This document shows, in pieces, positions 9,646 to 18,571 of a DNA stretch of 64,000 nucleotides. This DNA is from Endozoicomonas elysicola (lineage in GTDB: Bacteria; Pseudomonadota; Gammaproteobacteria; Pseudomonadales; Endozoicomonadaceae). A program made the position numbers and the translations under genes. Positions within the stretch are counted from its first letter, which is position 1. The number at the start of each line of letters is the position of its first letter. The stretch covers positions 3,942,780 through 4,006,779 of the forward strand of contig NZ_JOJP01000001.1 in NCBI RefSeq assembly GCF_000710775.1, written 5' to 3'. The notes under the pieces are model-generated. The model had not been told where the DNA came from. It did not search any database and was given only the letters and a program-made list of their open reading frames with translations.

Positions 9646-10113
9646 ATGAAAGCTATAGTCTATGCATGCTTAGGCTCGTTCCTATCATTGGTAAACTTTA
9701 ATCCTGCCTATAGTGCAGAATCTCAGCCAGTAGAGGTGACTTGGAGGATGAACCGTTGTGGTATCATACTGGAAAACCGTTGCCCGCAAATCAGCATGCA
9801 TATGAGTTCTCTATCCTACGAAGCTCTAGGCAGCCCAAAACACGGTGTATATCACTACCAGTTAATTAGTGCATACTCCACTAGCGATAGAATGGATGTT
9901 GCTCCATTTGTATATGACCAACAAAAAGATGAATATTATCTCGTAAGATCAGGGGCGGATACCAGCACTGGATTCCAATATAGTTTGAATAAGGTTTGTC
10001 TGCGAAAGGAAGACAGCAGTGAATCCGATAATTGTGAAGATGCGGCTCTTGATGCAAGAAGTTATGAGGATCCAACACTGCATCAAACCATTTACTTTAA
10101 TCCTTTTCAGTAA
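9646..10113 (+). CDS. Small secreted protein, unknown family
   Basis: Hypothetical protein of 155 residues with a clear signal peptide, probable cleavage after AYSA (residue 24). The mature part has four cysteines (C38, C46, C118, C130), consistent with two disulfides in the periplasm or outside the cell. I do not recognise the family. It has its own predicted promoter and leader hairpins and is followed by a terminator, so it looks monocistronic. Confidence 0.7.
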   Translation: MKAIVYACLGSFLSLVNFNPAYSAESQPVEVTWRMNRCGIILENRCPQISMHMSSLSYEALGSPKHGVYHYQLISAYSTSDRMDVAPFVYDQQKDEYYLVRSGADTSTGFQYSLNKVCLRKEDSSESDNCEDAALDARSYEDPTLHQTIYFNPFQ

Positions 10114-10169
10114 ATAGATATCTTTTAAAATAGAAAATAAGCCAATTTAATTATTACACCATTTCTTCG

Positions 10170-10191
10170 GGCGAGTATTCCAGCGCTCGCC
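10170..10191 (+). terminator. Rho-independent terminator
   Basis: GGCGAG (10170-10175) pairs with CTCGCC (10186-10191), followed by TTTCTATCTATTT. It lies 57 bases after the secreted-protein stop. Confidence 0.65.
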
Positions 10192-10685
10192 TTTCTATCT
10201 ATTTAATCGTGAGTCCAATTAAAATACATCACATTTTTAGCATCAAAACGTAAAACCCCATTAGTTTATTAAAAATAAAACAATGCGAACTATAACAATT
10301 TTATTTTCAAAAAATAAAACAGTCGATCCAAACACTGTTTAGCGAGTTAAACTTGAAGTCAGAAATTCTGAAGCTTCTCTAATCTTACTATATAAAAGAG
10401 TAGATTTGCTATTCAAGACAGTCTACACCCTGGTGAATTTAGTTCTCAAGATGACTTGTCTACGTTTTGTAAAAAAGCAGGCTGAGCGATAATTTGCTAT
10501 AAATCCTGTCTACTTTTTTTACAGGTTTTATTCACGCATATTACCCACCAAAACTTGTTTTTTAACAGCCACGAGCTTGTTACAACATTCCTGAAGAGAG
10601 CGATAAATGACTCATAAACTTAAACAGCATCAATATTTGATTCTCTAACGGGTGGACTTCCATGCTTCTGAAAGAATAATCCCTG
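10192..10685. other. Non-coding AT-rich interval with short repeats
   Basis: No gene is supported. GTCTAC occurs three times (10421, 10458, 10508). The stretch ATTTGCTAT is repeated at 10404-10412 (as ATTTGCTAT) and 10492-10500, each time ahead of a GTCTAC. A weak CCTGT/ACAGG stem lies near 10506-10525. The region may hold the promoter of the CDF gene, but I cannot identify one with confidence. Confidence 0.4.
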
Positions 10686-11600
10686 ATGAGTCAAAATATG
10701 CATCAACGGCAACTACTTACTGAGCTAAACATACTGCGTTTTTCTGTTCTACTTGAACTATTTTTTGGTATCACAGGTGTGTTGGTGGCCTTATACAGTG
10801 GATCTCAGGCTGTTCTTCTTGACGGCAGTTATTCTCTAATCTGCACACTCACCATGATGGCAAATGTACGGGTATCCCAGCTGGTCAAACAACCACCGTC
10901 TATTGAAAATCCTTATGGTCATCCCACTCTTGAGCCAATGATGCTGATTCTCGAAGGACTCATCTTACTGGGACTTTGCATTACATTAATGGCCGCTTCA
11001 ACCTACAAACTCTTTACGGGGGGATACACCCCTGAATTTGACCTTGCCCTGGGTTACGAGATTTTTTCAACCATCATCGGTGGAGCAGCAGCTACTGCTT
11101 TTTTTCTGCTTAATCGCTCAAGACCATCGCCATTAATATACTTCGAGTTTCAGGAATGGCTGGTAGATACTGCTGTCAGCGCTGCAGCTGCAGCTGCATT
11201 TTCAATTGCGTATCTACTAGGGAGTGATCATCCTGTAACCCCTTACATTGACTCCTCCCTGACATTATCACTTGTCCTGATTTTAACCCTTCTTCCTCTG
11301 AAAACAGTACTCAAAAACATCAAACAATTACTTTTACAAGACTCTGCTTCACCCAAGCTTATTGAAAAAGTAATAGATGCTATATCAAAACAGAATGGAA
11401 TAATTCCCAGACAAAATATTCATATAAGTATGATATGGCTAGGCAGGTGGTTATGGGTCAATATCGACATAGAGGTATACAATAATACCCATCTTGACAG
11501 GGAAGAGTTAAAGTCCATCAGTAACATCACAGAAAGCATCGTTAGCTCAGTATGCAAATTTTACCGTCTAAAGCTGAGCTTCAATTTTCCCGAAAAATGA
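10686..11600 (+). CDS. Cation diffusion facilitator family transporter
   Basis: Inner-membrane divalent metal/proton antiporter of 304 residues. Six membrane spans are predicted, followed by a cytoplasmic C-terminal domain. CDF landmarks are LLDGSYSLI in TM2 (the usual HSxxD region, here with only the aspartate kept), the NPYGHPTLEPM loop, and EWLVDTAVSAA in TM5. The atypical TM2 metal site leaves the ion (Zn, Fe, Mn or Cd) open. It is 80 bases upstream of speD and could be co-transcribed. Confidence 0.85.
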   Translation: MSQNMHQRQLLTELNILRFSVLLELFFGITGVLVALYSGSQAVLLDGSYSLICTLTMMANVRVSQLVKQPPSIENPYGHPTLEPMMLILEGLILLGLCITLMAASTYKLFTGGYTPEFDLALGYEIFSTIIGGAAATAFFLLNRSRPSPLIYFEFQEWLVDTAVSAAAAAAFSIAYLLGSDHPVTPYIDSSLTLSLVLILTLLPLKTVLKNIKQLLLQDSASPKLIEKVIDAISKQNGIIPRQNIHISMIWLGRWLWVNIDIEVYNNTHLDREELKSISNITESIVSSVCKFYRLKLSFNFPEK

Positions 11601-11681
11601 AAATATCGACAAAAAACGTCATCACTCTGTAAAGGGTCTACTTTATATAGACCCTCAAGAAACAGAAGTCCGATAGCAATA

Positions 11682-12179
11682 ATGTCTTCGCAGCGACTCC
11701 CATTGAAGCATACAGACGAGCACTGCTTTTTGCAGGAGACTCAACCAGCTCAAACAACTGATGATCACTTTATTCAAAGAGATGGTAAAATCTTTGCTGG
11801 TTATCACCTGCTAGTTGATCTATGGCAGGCTCACTCACTGAATAATCTGGCATTGATGAGATCAACTCTGAAAGAGTGTGTTGAAATCTGTAATGCCACA
11901 CTGCTGCATATCCATCTCCATCATTTTGAGCCCAATGGAGGCATCTCCGGAGTAGCCGTTCTGGCAGAGTCTCATATCAGTGTTCATACATGGCCTGAAC
12001 GCTCATTTGCCGCATTTGATATTTTTATGTGTGGAAAAGCGACTCCACAGAATGCCATTGCCATTTTGCAACGCACCTTTGCCCCACAGAATGTAGATAT
12101 ACGTCAGGAACTGCGTGGCGTGATAGAACAATCGATATCCCCCCTTCAGGAGCATGGTTTGTCATATGAACATGTATAG
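11682..12179 (+). CDS. speD: S-adenosylmethionine decarboxylase proenzyme
   Basis: Makes decarboxylated SAM, the aminopropyl donor for spermidine. This is the short bacterial class (165 residues). Autocleavage is expected between E96 and S97 in LAESHISVHTWPE, generating the pyruvoyl group on S97; H102 and C117 fit the processing and catalytic residues. The gene overlaps the start of speE, and the pair forms a spermidine synthesis operon. Confidence 0.95.
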   Translation: MSSQRLPLKHTDEHCFLQETQPAQTTDDHFIQRDGKIFAGYHLLVDLWQAHSLNNLALMRSTLKECVEICNATLLHIHLHHFEPNGGISGVAVLAESHISVHTWPERSFAAFDIFMCGKATPQNAIAILQRTFAPQNVDIRQELRGVIEQSISPLQEHGLSYEHV

Positions 12180-13014
12180 CGAAAGCCTGGTTGAGGGATA
12201 TGGGCAGACCTTTTCAATCGATAATATTTTATTCGAGCATAAAACGTCCCATCAGCATCTTGTGATATTTGAAAATAAATGGTTTGGTAGAGTCATGGCA
12301 CTGGACGGCATTATCCAGACCACGGAAAAAGATGAATTTATATACCATGAGATGCTGACCCACGTACCAGTTTTAGCTCATGGTAACGTTAAAAACGTAT
12401 TGATTATTGGGGGAGGAGACGGTGGAACGCTCAGGGAGCTGACCAAACATCAATCCATTGAGAGAATAACCCTGGTAGAAATAGACCGGTCGGTCATAGA
12501 GACCTGTCGAAAACTCCTGCCAAAGCACAGTGATGGCGCATTTGATGATCACCGGCTTAAACTGGTGATTGACGATGGTATGAATTTTATCCGTAACACT
12601 GGGCAGAACTTCGATCTTATCATTTCTGATTGCACAGACCCAACGGGCCCAGGGAAAGTGTTATTCAGCACAGCCTTTTATCAGGCCTGTAAAGAACGCC
12701 TTGAGGCAAGTGGCGTATTTGTCGCACAAAATGGTGTCCCCTTTTTCCAGCCAGAAGAGCTGGTCACATCCTCCAGAAAATTACGAGCACTCTATACCGA
12801 CAGCTCCTTTTATGGCGTAGCAGTGCCGACCTATGTCGGAGGTTTGATGACTCTCGCCTGGGCCACTGAAAACCCTGCACTCAGGAAAGTTCCCATGGAA
12901 GAACTGACAAAAAGGTATCAGTCCTCCGCTATCGAGACCCACTACTATTCACCCGAAGCACATCGCTCAGCATTTAGCCTCCCGGGTTATATTAACAACC
13001 TCATCGAATACTGA
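12166..13014 (+). CDS. speE: Spermidine synthase
   Basis: Transfers the aminopropyl group from decarboxylated SAM to putrescine. The SAM-site GGGDGG and the DCTDPTGP catalytic loop are present. Three in-frame ATGs occur at 12154, 12166 and 12172. I favour 12166 because AGGAG (12148-12152) is too close to the first and better spaced for the second; the protein is then 282 residues. It overlaps speD by 14 bases in another frame. Confidence 0.95.
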   Translation: MNMYSESLVEGYGQTFSIDNILFEHKTSHQHLVIFENKWFGRVMALDGIIQTTEKDEFIYHEMLTHVPVLAHGNVKNVLIIGGGDGGTLRELTKHQSIERITLVEIDRSVIETCRKLLPKHSDGAFDDHRLKLVIDDGMNFIRNTGQNFDLIISDCTDPTGPGKVLFSTAFYQACKERLEASGVFVAQNGVPFFQPEELVTSSRKLRALYTDSSFYGVAVPTYVGGLMTLAWATENPALRKVPMEELTKRYQSSAIETHYYSPEAHRSAFSLPGYINNLIEY

Positions 13015-13098
13015 GTTGAAAAGTGGTCTGTCCTGCTACGATCCTCACTACGGGGTTATCTGAACGGACCCTACTTTCCAAACATTCCAAACAGCCTG

Positions 13099-13821
13099 TT
13101 AAGCGACGTATTTGTGAGCAATTGGGTCAGTAATCACCACCGTATCACCACGAAGCATAAAGTTTCCGCCGTGAAGATCCATTGAGCCCAATGTTGATAG
13201 CTGAGTTAATACATCAAAGAGTGTTTCCAGAAACTCTTCATGGGATTCAATGATATTGTCATCAACGACATCTAAGATATCGTTGTCCGTTCTTTTCACC
13301 AGATGAGAACTTGATACTTTTATCTTCTCAACAAACACTTCCAGTGTTTTGACTTCTTCAGGAAACTCGCTGTTATCCATACCAAAAGACTGCATAACCG
13401 CCTTGAAAGAACCCCATAAAAGGCCAAAGTCATAGTCATGAAAATGCTGGGGCTGTGTTGCCCGGGATCCATCATCCGTAAAGTCTGAAAGGCGTTCAAC
13501 CACGTAAACTCGAACCACCATGCCGCAGGGTAATGTAATGACATCTTCACGATGAATAATGGGCAGGTGCGGATTGCTCTGGTTTTCCGGTGTCATGCAC
13601 CATCTGGCAAAAATGTAATAGCCATCTTTCTTGTCAGGGCACACCTTAACCACCTTATCCGGTTCATCGGGAAGGTTATAAACCGTGGCATAAACCCCCT
13701 CTGCAACAGGATCAAGCCCTGAACAGCGGTCTAGATATTGCTCGATATCCTGCTTGTCTTTGATTTCATTCTGTTCGACAAGCTCTTTTATTTCCTGAAT
13801 TGTTTCCAAGTAAATATTCAT
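13099..13821 (-). CDS. Divergent protein kinase-like protein, phage-type
   Basis: Hypothetical protein of 240 residues with a minimal kinase-like core: EGVYATVY (41-48) as a glycine-loop relic, K59 in VVKV, catalytic loop MDLHGGN (D215, N220) and the metal aspartate in ITDP (D232). Substrate-binding regions between are unrecognisable. Proteins with a terminal DLHxxN and TDP signature occur in phages, so a phage origin is possible; that link is from memory and inferential. It stands alone, convergent with speE. Function unknown. Confidence 0.6.
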   Translation of the reverse strand: MNIYLETIQEIKELVEQNEIKDKQDIEQYLDRCSGLDPVAEGVYATVYNLPDEPDKVVKVCPDKKDGYYIFARWCMTPENQSNPHLPIIHREDVITLPCGMVVRVYVVERLSDFTDDGSRATQPQHFHDYDFGLLWGSFKAVMQSFGMDNSEFPEEVKTLEVFVEKIKVSSSHLVKRTDNDILDVVDDNIIESHEEFLETLFDVLTQLSTLGSMDLHGGNFMLRGDTVVITDPIAHKYVA

Positions 13822-14110
13822 TTTAGTAGTATCCCCATGCCCATTCAGGCGTAGGAATGTCCGTTTTTTAATCTGTTTTTATATTTTGCTCAATAATGAG
13901 CCTAGCCTTTTCTTTTACAATAAATAAAAAAGGCTTTATCAACCAGATTGAAAAGTGTGCATTTAATGGTTATTACGTGCTAGATCAATTTTCTCAAATA
14001 CCCACCAAAAGTCTCTAATCAAAATGACCATAATTAATTGTTTCTATTTAATAAATACAATTAACGACCACTGATCAGATAATTTCAAACTTGGTATTCA
14101 TAGATAAACT

Positions 14111-14152
14111 ATCAGGCATTTTATCGTTATCAACAAATCACTAATGCCTGAT
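14111..14152 (-). terminator. Inverted repeat after the nir-nas operon
   Basis: Perfect 10-bp arms ATCAGGCATT (14111-14120) and AATGCCTGAT (14143-14152), 35 bases beyond the nasA stop; no long T-run. A second 8-bp inverted repeat (AGCCTTTT 13904-13911, AAAAGGCT 13928-13935) occurs in the same 366-base gap (13822-14187), which otherwise holds nothing I can identify. Confidence 0.45.
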
Positions 14153-14187
14153 TCGGGTAACACTCTAACATCTATGAAAGGCTTTTG

Positions 14188-16902
14188 TCAGCCCCGCTTG
14201 ATTAACCCTCTGATTTCAGGAATACAGGAACCACAGTTTGTTCCAGCCTTCAAATGGCTGCCTACCTGAACAGGATCGGTAAACCCATACTCAGCAATGG
14301 CCCGGCAGATCGTCTTCTCTCCAACCCCAAAGCACGCACACACCTGCCTGCCAGCATCTTCACCCTGGGGAGGATTGCCAGCGAGAACCCACCAGGCCTC
14401 CTCAATGGAAGCACTCTGACAAAACCAGGACTGTAGCCACTGCCGGTCGCAGGCAGGCACCGTCTGACCTGTTATCCAAAGCACCTGAAGCTCTGCATCG
14501 CTGAACCAGGCCACACGCCGTTCACCCGCTGCATTGTCCGTATATTCCACCTTCTGATATGGTTTGAAACGTGAAAACAGTGACAGCTGATCCAGGTTTC
14601 TACCGGCCATTTCATAGCGAAAGCCATTTTCAATACGTACCTCGGTCATATAACCAATGTCCCCAATAGCCAGTCTCTCCCTGGTTAACAGGACGCCATA
14701 CTGCTCAGTCTGATAAGGCTCAACAGCCACCGGTGTAAACTTCAAATCCGGTTGTTTGGACACAGGATCAAGCACCGGATTCACCAGTACCCCGGAAAAA
14801 CCCGACTCACTGTGCTGACGTGTCCAGTGCATGGGCATAAACACTTCACCACTGCGTTGGGCATCAGAAACCTGAACCCGCACCACCGCCTTGCCGAACT
14901 CTGATGAAATCTGACACAGCGCCTGATCACTCAGCCGGTAACGTTCTGCATCGTCTGGGTGCATGGCCAGAAACGGCTCATCGGTATGTTGATTCAAACG
15001 GGCTGAAAACCCGGTTCGCGTCATCGTATGCCAGTGATCACGCACACGGCCGGTATTCAACAGTAATGGATAAGACTTACCGGGCTTGTTTAAAGGGCTT
15101 TGAACAGGAGTGGCGATAAAGTTCGCTCGACCATTCTGGGTGAAGAAGCCACCCTTCTTAAAAAAACGGGCCTTGCTTTCCGTGTTTGACATGACCGGTT
15201 TCGTGACGGAGAGCGATCTGGAACCATCAATATCACCTTCAACCGCATCCTCTGATAATGGCCATTGAAACGGTTCCAAAGCGTCATATTCCGAATCAGT
15301 GGCTCGGGCCAGAGGGGCTATATTGAAATCTCGAATTTTTCCCTTAGGGTTATTTTCATAACCGGAAAGCGCCGCATGCTCACGGAAAATATCGGCACTG
15401 CCAGAGTAGTTAAATGCCTCAGCAAACCCCAGCCGACCTGCCACTTCACTGATAATCCACCAATCCGGTCTGGCTTCTCCTGCCAGGGGAAACAGTGCCC
15501 GCTGCCTGGAGATTCGGCGTTCAGAGTTGGTGACCGTGCCATCCTTTTCACTCCAGGGGGCAGCAGGCAATAAAATATCGGCAAATTCAGCGGTATCGGT
15601 GTGTTCAATGCAGTCCGACACGACCACTGTCTGACACTTTTTCAGCGCCTTTATAACTCGGTTACTGTCAGGCAGACTGACAACCGGGTTTGTCCCCATA
15701 ATCCAGACAAAACGCACCTCTCCCCGGTCAATCGACTTGAACAGATCAACCGCCGTCTTTCCGGAAAACTTTGCCATATTCGGTGCCTGCCAGAAGCGCC
15801 CAACTCTGGCGACATCTTCAGGCGTAAACTCCATATGCGCAGCCAGCTGATTTGCCAGCCCACCCACTTCCCTGCCACCCATGGCATTGGGCTGCCCGGT
15901 CAGTGACAACGGACCACTGCCGGGCGTTCCAATACGGCCGGTCGCCAGATGGCAGTTGATCATGGCATTCACTTTATCAGTGCCGGCCGCTGACTGGTTT
16001 ACTCCCTGCGACCAGGCCGTGACAGTTTTTTCTGTCTTACAAAACCAGTGATAAAACTGGACAAGTGCTTGTTCCTCTACACCACAGACATCCGCCAGTT
16101 GTTGCATATCGCTAAAGCTGGTTCTGGCAGCCTCCAGTGCCTGATCAAAGCCCTGGCAGTATTTATCTATATAGGTCTGATCCAGAGCATCCTGATCAGT
16201 AAGCCACGAAAGCAGACCATTAAACAGCAGCACATCAGAGCCCGGCTTTATGGCCAGATGCAGATCAGCAATATCACAGGTTTCCGTGCGTCTTGGATCA
16301 ACCACCACCACTTTCATGTCCGGCCGCTGCTCTTTCATCGCCCGGATACGCTGGAACAACACCGGGTGGCACCAGGCGGTATTGGAACCCACCAGCACCA
16401 GCAGGTTAGCCAGCTCCAGATCCTGATACGTATTCGGTACGGTATCGGAGCCGAACGCACGTTTCTGGCCTGCCACAGTGGAAGCCATGCAAAGCCGCGA
16501 GTTGGTATCCATATTGGCACTGCCAATAAACCCTTTCATCAGTTTATTGGCCACATAGTAGTCTTCGGTCAGCAGCTGACCTGACCCATAAACAGCCACA
16601 GAGTCTGGCCCATAGTGCTCTATGGTTTCCTGCAGCCGAGAGACCAGTTCATCCAGCGCTTCAGACCAGACGACCTGACGACCATGAACCTTTGGATACA
16701 GAAGACGCCCATCCAGTGATACCGTTTCTCCCAGGGCGCTTCCTTTGGAACAGAGGCGACCATAATTGGCAGGATGGTCTTCCCGGCCCTTGATCTCAAC
16801 CAGGTGCAACTCAGGATCAACGACCTTTGCGGAAATACCGCAACCCACCCCACAGTAGGCACATGTCGTATTGATGTCCTTTGTCAGTTGATTTACTGCC
16901 AT
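14188..16902 (-). CDS. nasA: Assimilatory nitrate reductase catalytic subunit
   Basis: Cytoplasmic molybdenum enzyme reducing nitrate to nitrite. It has 904 residues, with an N-terminal [4Fe-4S] site (C14, C17, C21, C51), the probable Mo-ligand cysteine C138 in SRLCMAST, and molybdopterin-dinucleotide binding domains. A C-terminal BFD-type [2Fe-2S] domain (CACFGVG ... GTNCGSC) makes it slightly longer than forms lacking that domain. It is the last gene of nirB-nirD-nasB-nasA, 29 bases after nasB. Confidence 0.95.
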   Translation of the reverse strand: MAVNQLTKDINTTCAYCGVGCGISAKVVDPELHLVEIKGREDHPANYGRLCSKGSALGETVSLDGRLLYPKVHGRQVVWSEALDELVSRLQETIEHYGPDSVAVYGSGQLLTEDYYVANKLMKGFIGSANMDTNSRLCMASTVAGQKRAFGSDTVPNTYQDLELANLLVLVGSNTAWCHPVLFQRIRAMKEQRPDMKVVVVDPRRTETCDIADLHLAIKPGSDVLLFNGLLSWLTDQDALDQTYIDKYCQGFDQALEAARTSFSDMQQLADVCGVEEQALVQFYHWFCKTEKTVTAWSQGVNQSAAGTDKVNAMINCHLATGRIGTPGSGPLSLTGQPNAMGGREVGGLANQLAAHMEFTPEDVARVGRFWQAPNMAKFSGKTAVDLFKSIDRGEVRFVWIMGTNPVVSLPDSNRVIKALKKCQTVVVSDCIEHTDTAEFADILLPAAPWSEKDGTVTNSERRISRQRALFPLAGEARPDWWIISEVAGRLGFAEAFNYSGSADIFREHAALSGYENNPKGKIRDFNIAPLARATDSEYDALEPFQWPLSEDAVEGDIDGSRSLSVTKPVMSNTESKARFFKKGGFFTQNGRANFIATPVQSPLNKPGKSYPLLLNTGRVRDHWHTMTRTGFSARLNQHTDEPFLAMHPDDAERYRLSDQALCQISSEFGKAVVRVQVSDAQRSGEVFMPMHWTRQHSESGFSGVLVNPVLDPVSKQPDLKFTPVAVEPYQTEQYGVLLTRERLAIGDIGYMTEVRIENGFRYEMAGRNLDQLSLFSRFKPYQKVEYTDNAAGERRVAWFSDAELQVLWITGQTVPACDRQWLQSWFCQSASIEEAWWVLAGNPPQGEDAGRQVCACFGVGEKTICRAIAEYGFTDPVQVGSHLKAGTNCGSCIPEIRGLIKRG

Positions 16903-16931
16903 GATACTTCCCTGAACCTTTTACAGAACCG

Positions 16932-18215
16932 TCATACAGCCAGAAAACGCTGCCCGAAAATAAGTTGTTGCCGGATGGCTGAAATGTCAGTGCCCGACTC
17001 CATCAACTCCTGGTACCACAAGCCATCGGATACATCGCCGTACAGGAGTACACCTTTGATCCGATTATTCTGAAGCACCAGCTTGCGATAGATGCCTGCA
17101 TCTGAAGCATCAAGCGTAATCACTTCGTCCCTGCTTATTTCGTCACTCTTTTCATCAGAGCTGGAAGGGTTGAATTCACCACTGGAAAACAGGTTGATGC
17201 CATCCACTTTTAAATTGGTCGGTATGGGGACTGGGGTAAACGTCTGGCTCTGATCACCCAGCAGGGACGCTGCAACGATTTCAGCATGACGATAAACCGG
17301 AGCGACCAGACCAAACAGCAATGACTGCCTTTCCTTCTCTGAAGTCAGCTGCATCTGCGCACATTCACCCACGGTAAAAATATCCGGGTCAGAGGTCTGC
17401 AGCCGGTCATTGACCAACACCCCACGGTCGCATTTCAAGCCAGCTTCCTGCATCAGCTGAATGTTCGGCCTGACACCAGCAGTCACCACCACCAGAGAGG
17501 CAGGTAGATATTCACCGTCAATCTGTACACCACAAACCCGACCATCAACGCCCTCGTAGGATTTCAGTGTTGCACTGCTGCGAAAGGCGATGCCTCTTCG
17601 TTCGAGCTCCTTGCGCAATAAATGCCCGGCATGTTGGTCCAGCTGACGAGCCATGGGAATGGGCATGTTATCCACGATGGTCACCGACATGCCCCGCTTT
17701 GCCAGACCACTGCCACACTCCAGCCCCAGCAAACCGCCGCCTATCACCACAGCCTGCCCCTGACCCGCTTCAAGCATCAAGTCGACATCGGCAAGACTGC
17801 GAAACGCGAGAATCCCCTGAAGGTCAGCACCCGGCACAGGTATCTGATTGGGCAGTGACCCGGTGGCAAGAACAAGACGGTCATAGTCGAATGTCTCACC
17901 ACCTTGAGTGACCACCCGCTTTAATGAGCGATCAATCTGAATAGCCCGGTAGTCCTCTCCCATCAGCAGTTTTATACCCTGCTGCTGATACCAGTCGGCC
18001 CTTTTCAGATGAATCCCTTCCAGATCGACACTGCCTGCCAGCAGCTTGGACAGCTGAATCCGGTTATAACCCGGACAATCTTCTTCAGAGAGCACGGTCA
18101 CTTGAAAAGGACACTGACCACTGGCAAACAGCTGTTCAAGAAACCGGACCGAGCCCATGCCATTGCCAATGACCACCAGTTGTTGCCGGCCATCCGGCTT
18201 TTGATAATGGCTCAT
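16932..18215 (-). CDS. nasB: Nitrate reductase electron-transfer flavoprotein
   Basis: FAD/NAD(P)H-dependent pyridine nucleotide-disulfide oxidoreductase of 427 residues, expected to feed electrons to NasA, as Klebsiella NasB does. The FAD motif GNGMGSVRFLEQL opens the protein. A second dinucleotide site is VIGGGLLGLECG, and TVGECAQM is the distal FAD contact. Residues up to about 290 resemble the N-terminal half of NirB, of which it is a paralogue. It overlaps nirD by one base. Confidence 0.88.
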   Translation of the reverse strand: MSHYQKPDGRQQLVVIGNGMGSVRFLEQLFASGQCPFQVTVLSEEDCPGYNRIQLSKLLAGSVDLEGIHLKRADWYQQQGIKLLMGEDYRAIQIDRSLKRVVTQGGETFDYDRLVLATGSLPNQIPVPGADLQGILAFRSLADVDLMLEAGQGQAVVIGGGLLGLECGSGLAKRGMSVTIVDNMPIPMARQLDQHAGHLLRKELERRGIAFRSSATLKSYEGVDGRVCGVQIDGEYLPASLVVVTAGVRPNIQLMQEAGLKCDRGVLVNDRLQTSDPDIFTVGECAQMQLTSEKERQSLLFGLVAPVYRHAEIVAASLLGDQSQTFTPVPIPTNLKVDGINLFSSGEFNPSSSDEKSDEISRDEVITLDASDAGIYRKLVLQNNRIKGVLLYGDVSDGLWYQELMESGTDISAIRQQLIFGQRFLAV

Positions 18216-18571
18216 CAGGCAACCTGTTCAGCAACGTGTCCGACCAGCGGGGTGGGCATCACCTGTACGACACCCTCATATAAACGAACCGGGAACACCT
18301 TCAAGCTGGCCGCATCATCTTCAAGGCACTGTCCACTGGCTAAATCAAAGTGCTGTTTATAGATGGGCGATGCCACGACCAGGCGGCCCTTAAGGTCACC
18401 CACAAGTCCCCGGGACATCACATTGGCATTACTGAATGGGTCAAAATTTTCCAGGGCAAACACCTGATCCTTCACCCGGAATACCGCCACCTGATGGCCG
18501 TCCACCAGGGCGCAGATGCCAAGGTTTGAAGAAAGCTGTTCATCCTGACAGATCGTCGTCCACTGGCTCAT
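18215..18571 (-). CDS. nirD: Nitrite reductase small subunit
   Basis: Rieske-fold subunit (118 residues) of the assimilatory NADH-nitrite reductase. The Cys/His iron-sulfur ligands of true Rieske proteins are absent, as in E. coli NirD, so it is structural rather than redox-active. It overlaps nirB and nasB by a base each, showing tight translational coupling. Confidence 0.93.
   Translation of the reverse strand: MSQWTTICQDEQLSSNLGICALVDGHQVAVFRVKDQVFALENFDPFSNANVMSRGLVGDLKGRLVVASPIYKQHFDLASGQCLEDDAASLKVFPVRLYEGVVQVMPTPLVGHVAEQVA

Noticed and set aside
16048-16584. 178-codon plus-strand frame opposite nasA
   Set aside because: Mirrors nasA codons; nasA is conserved along this whole stretch.
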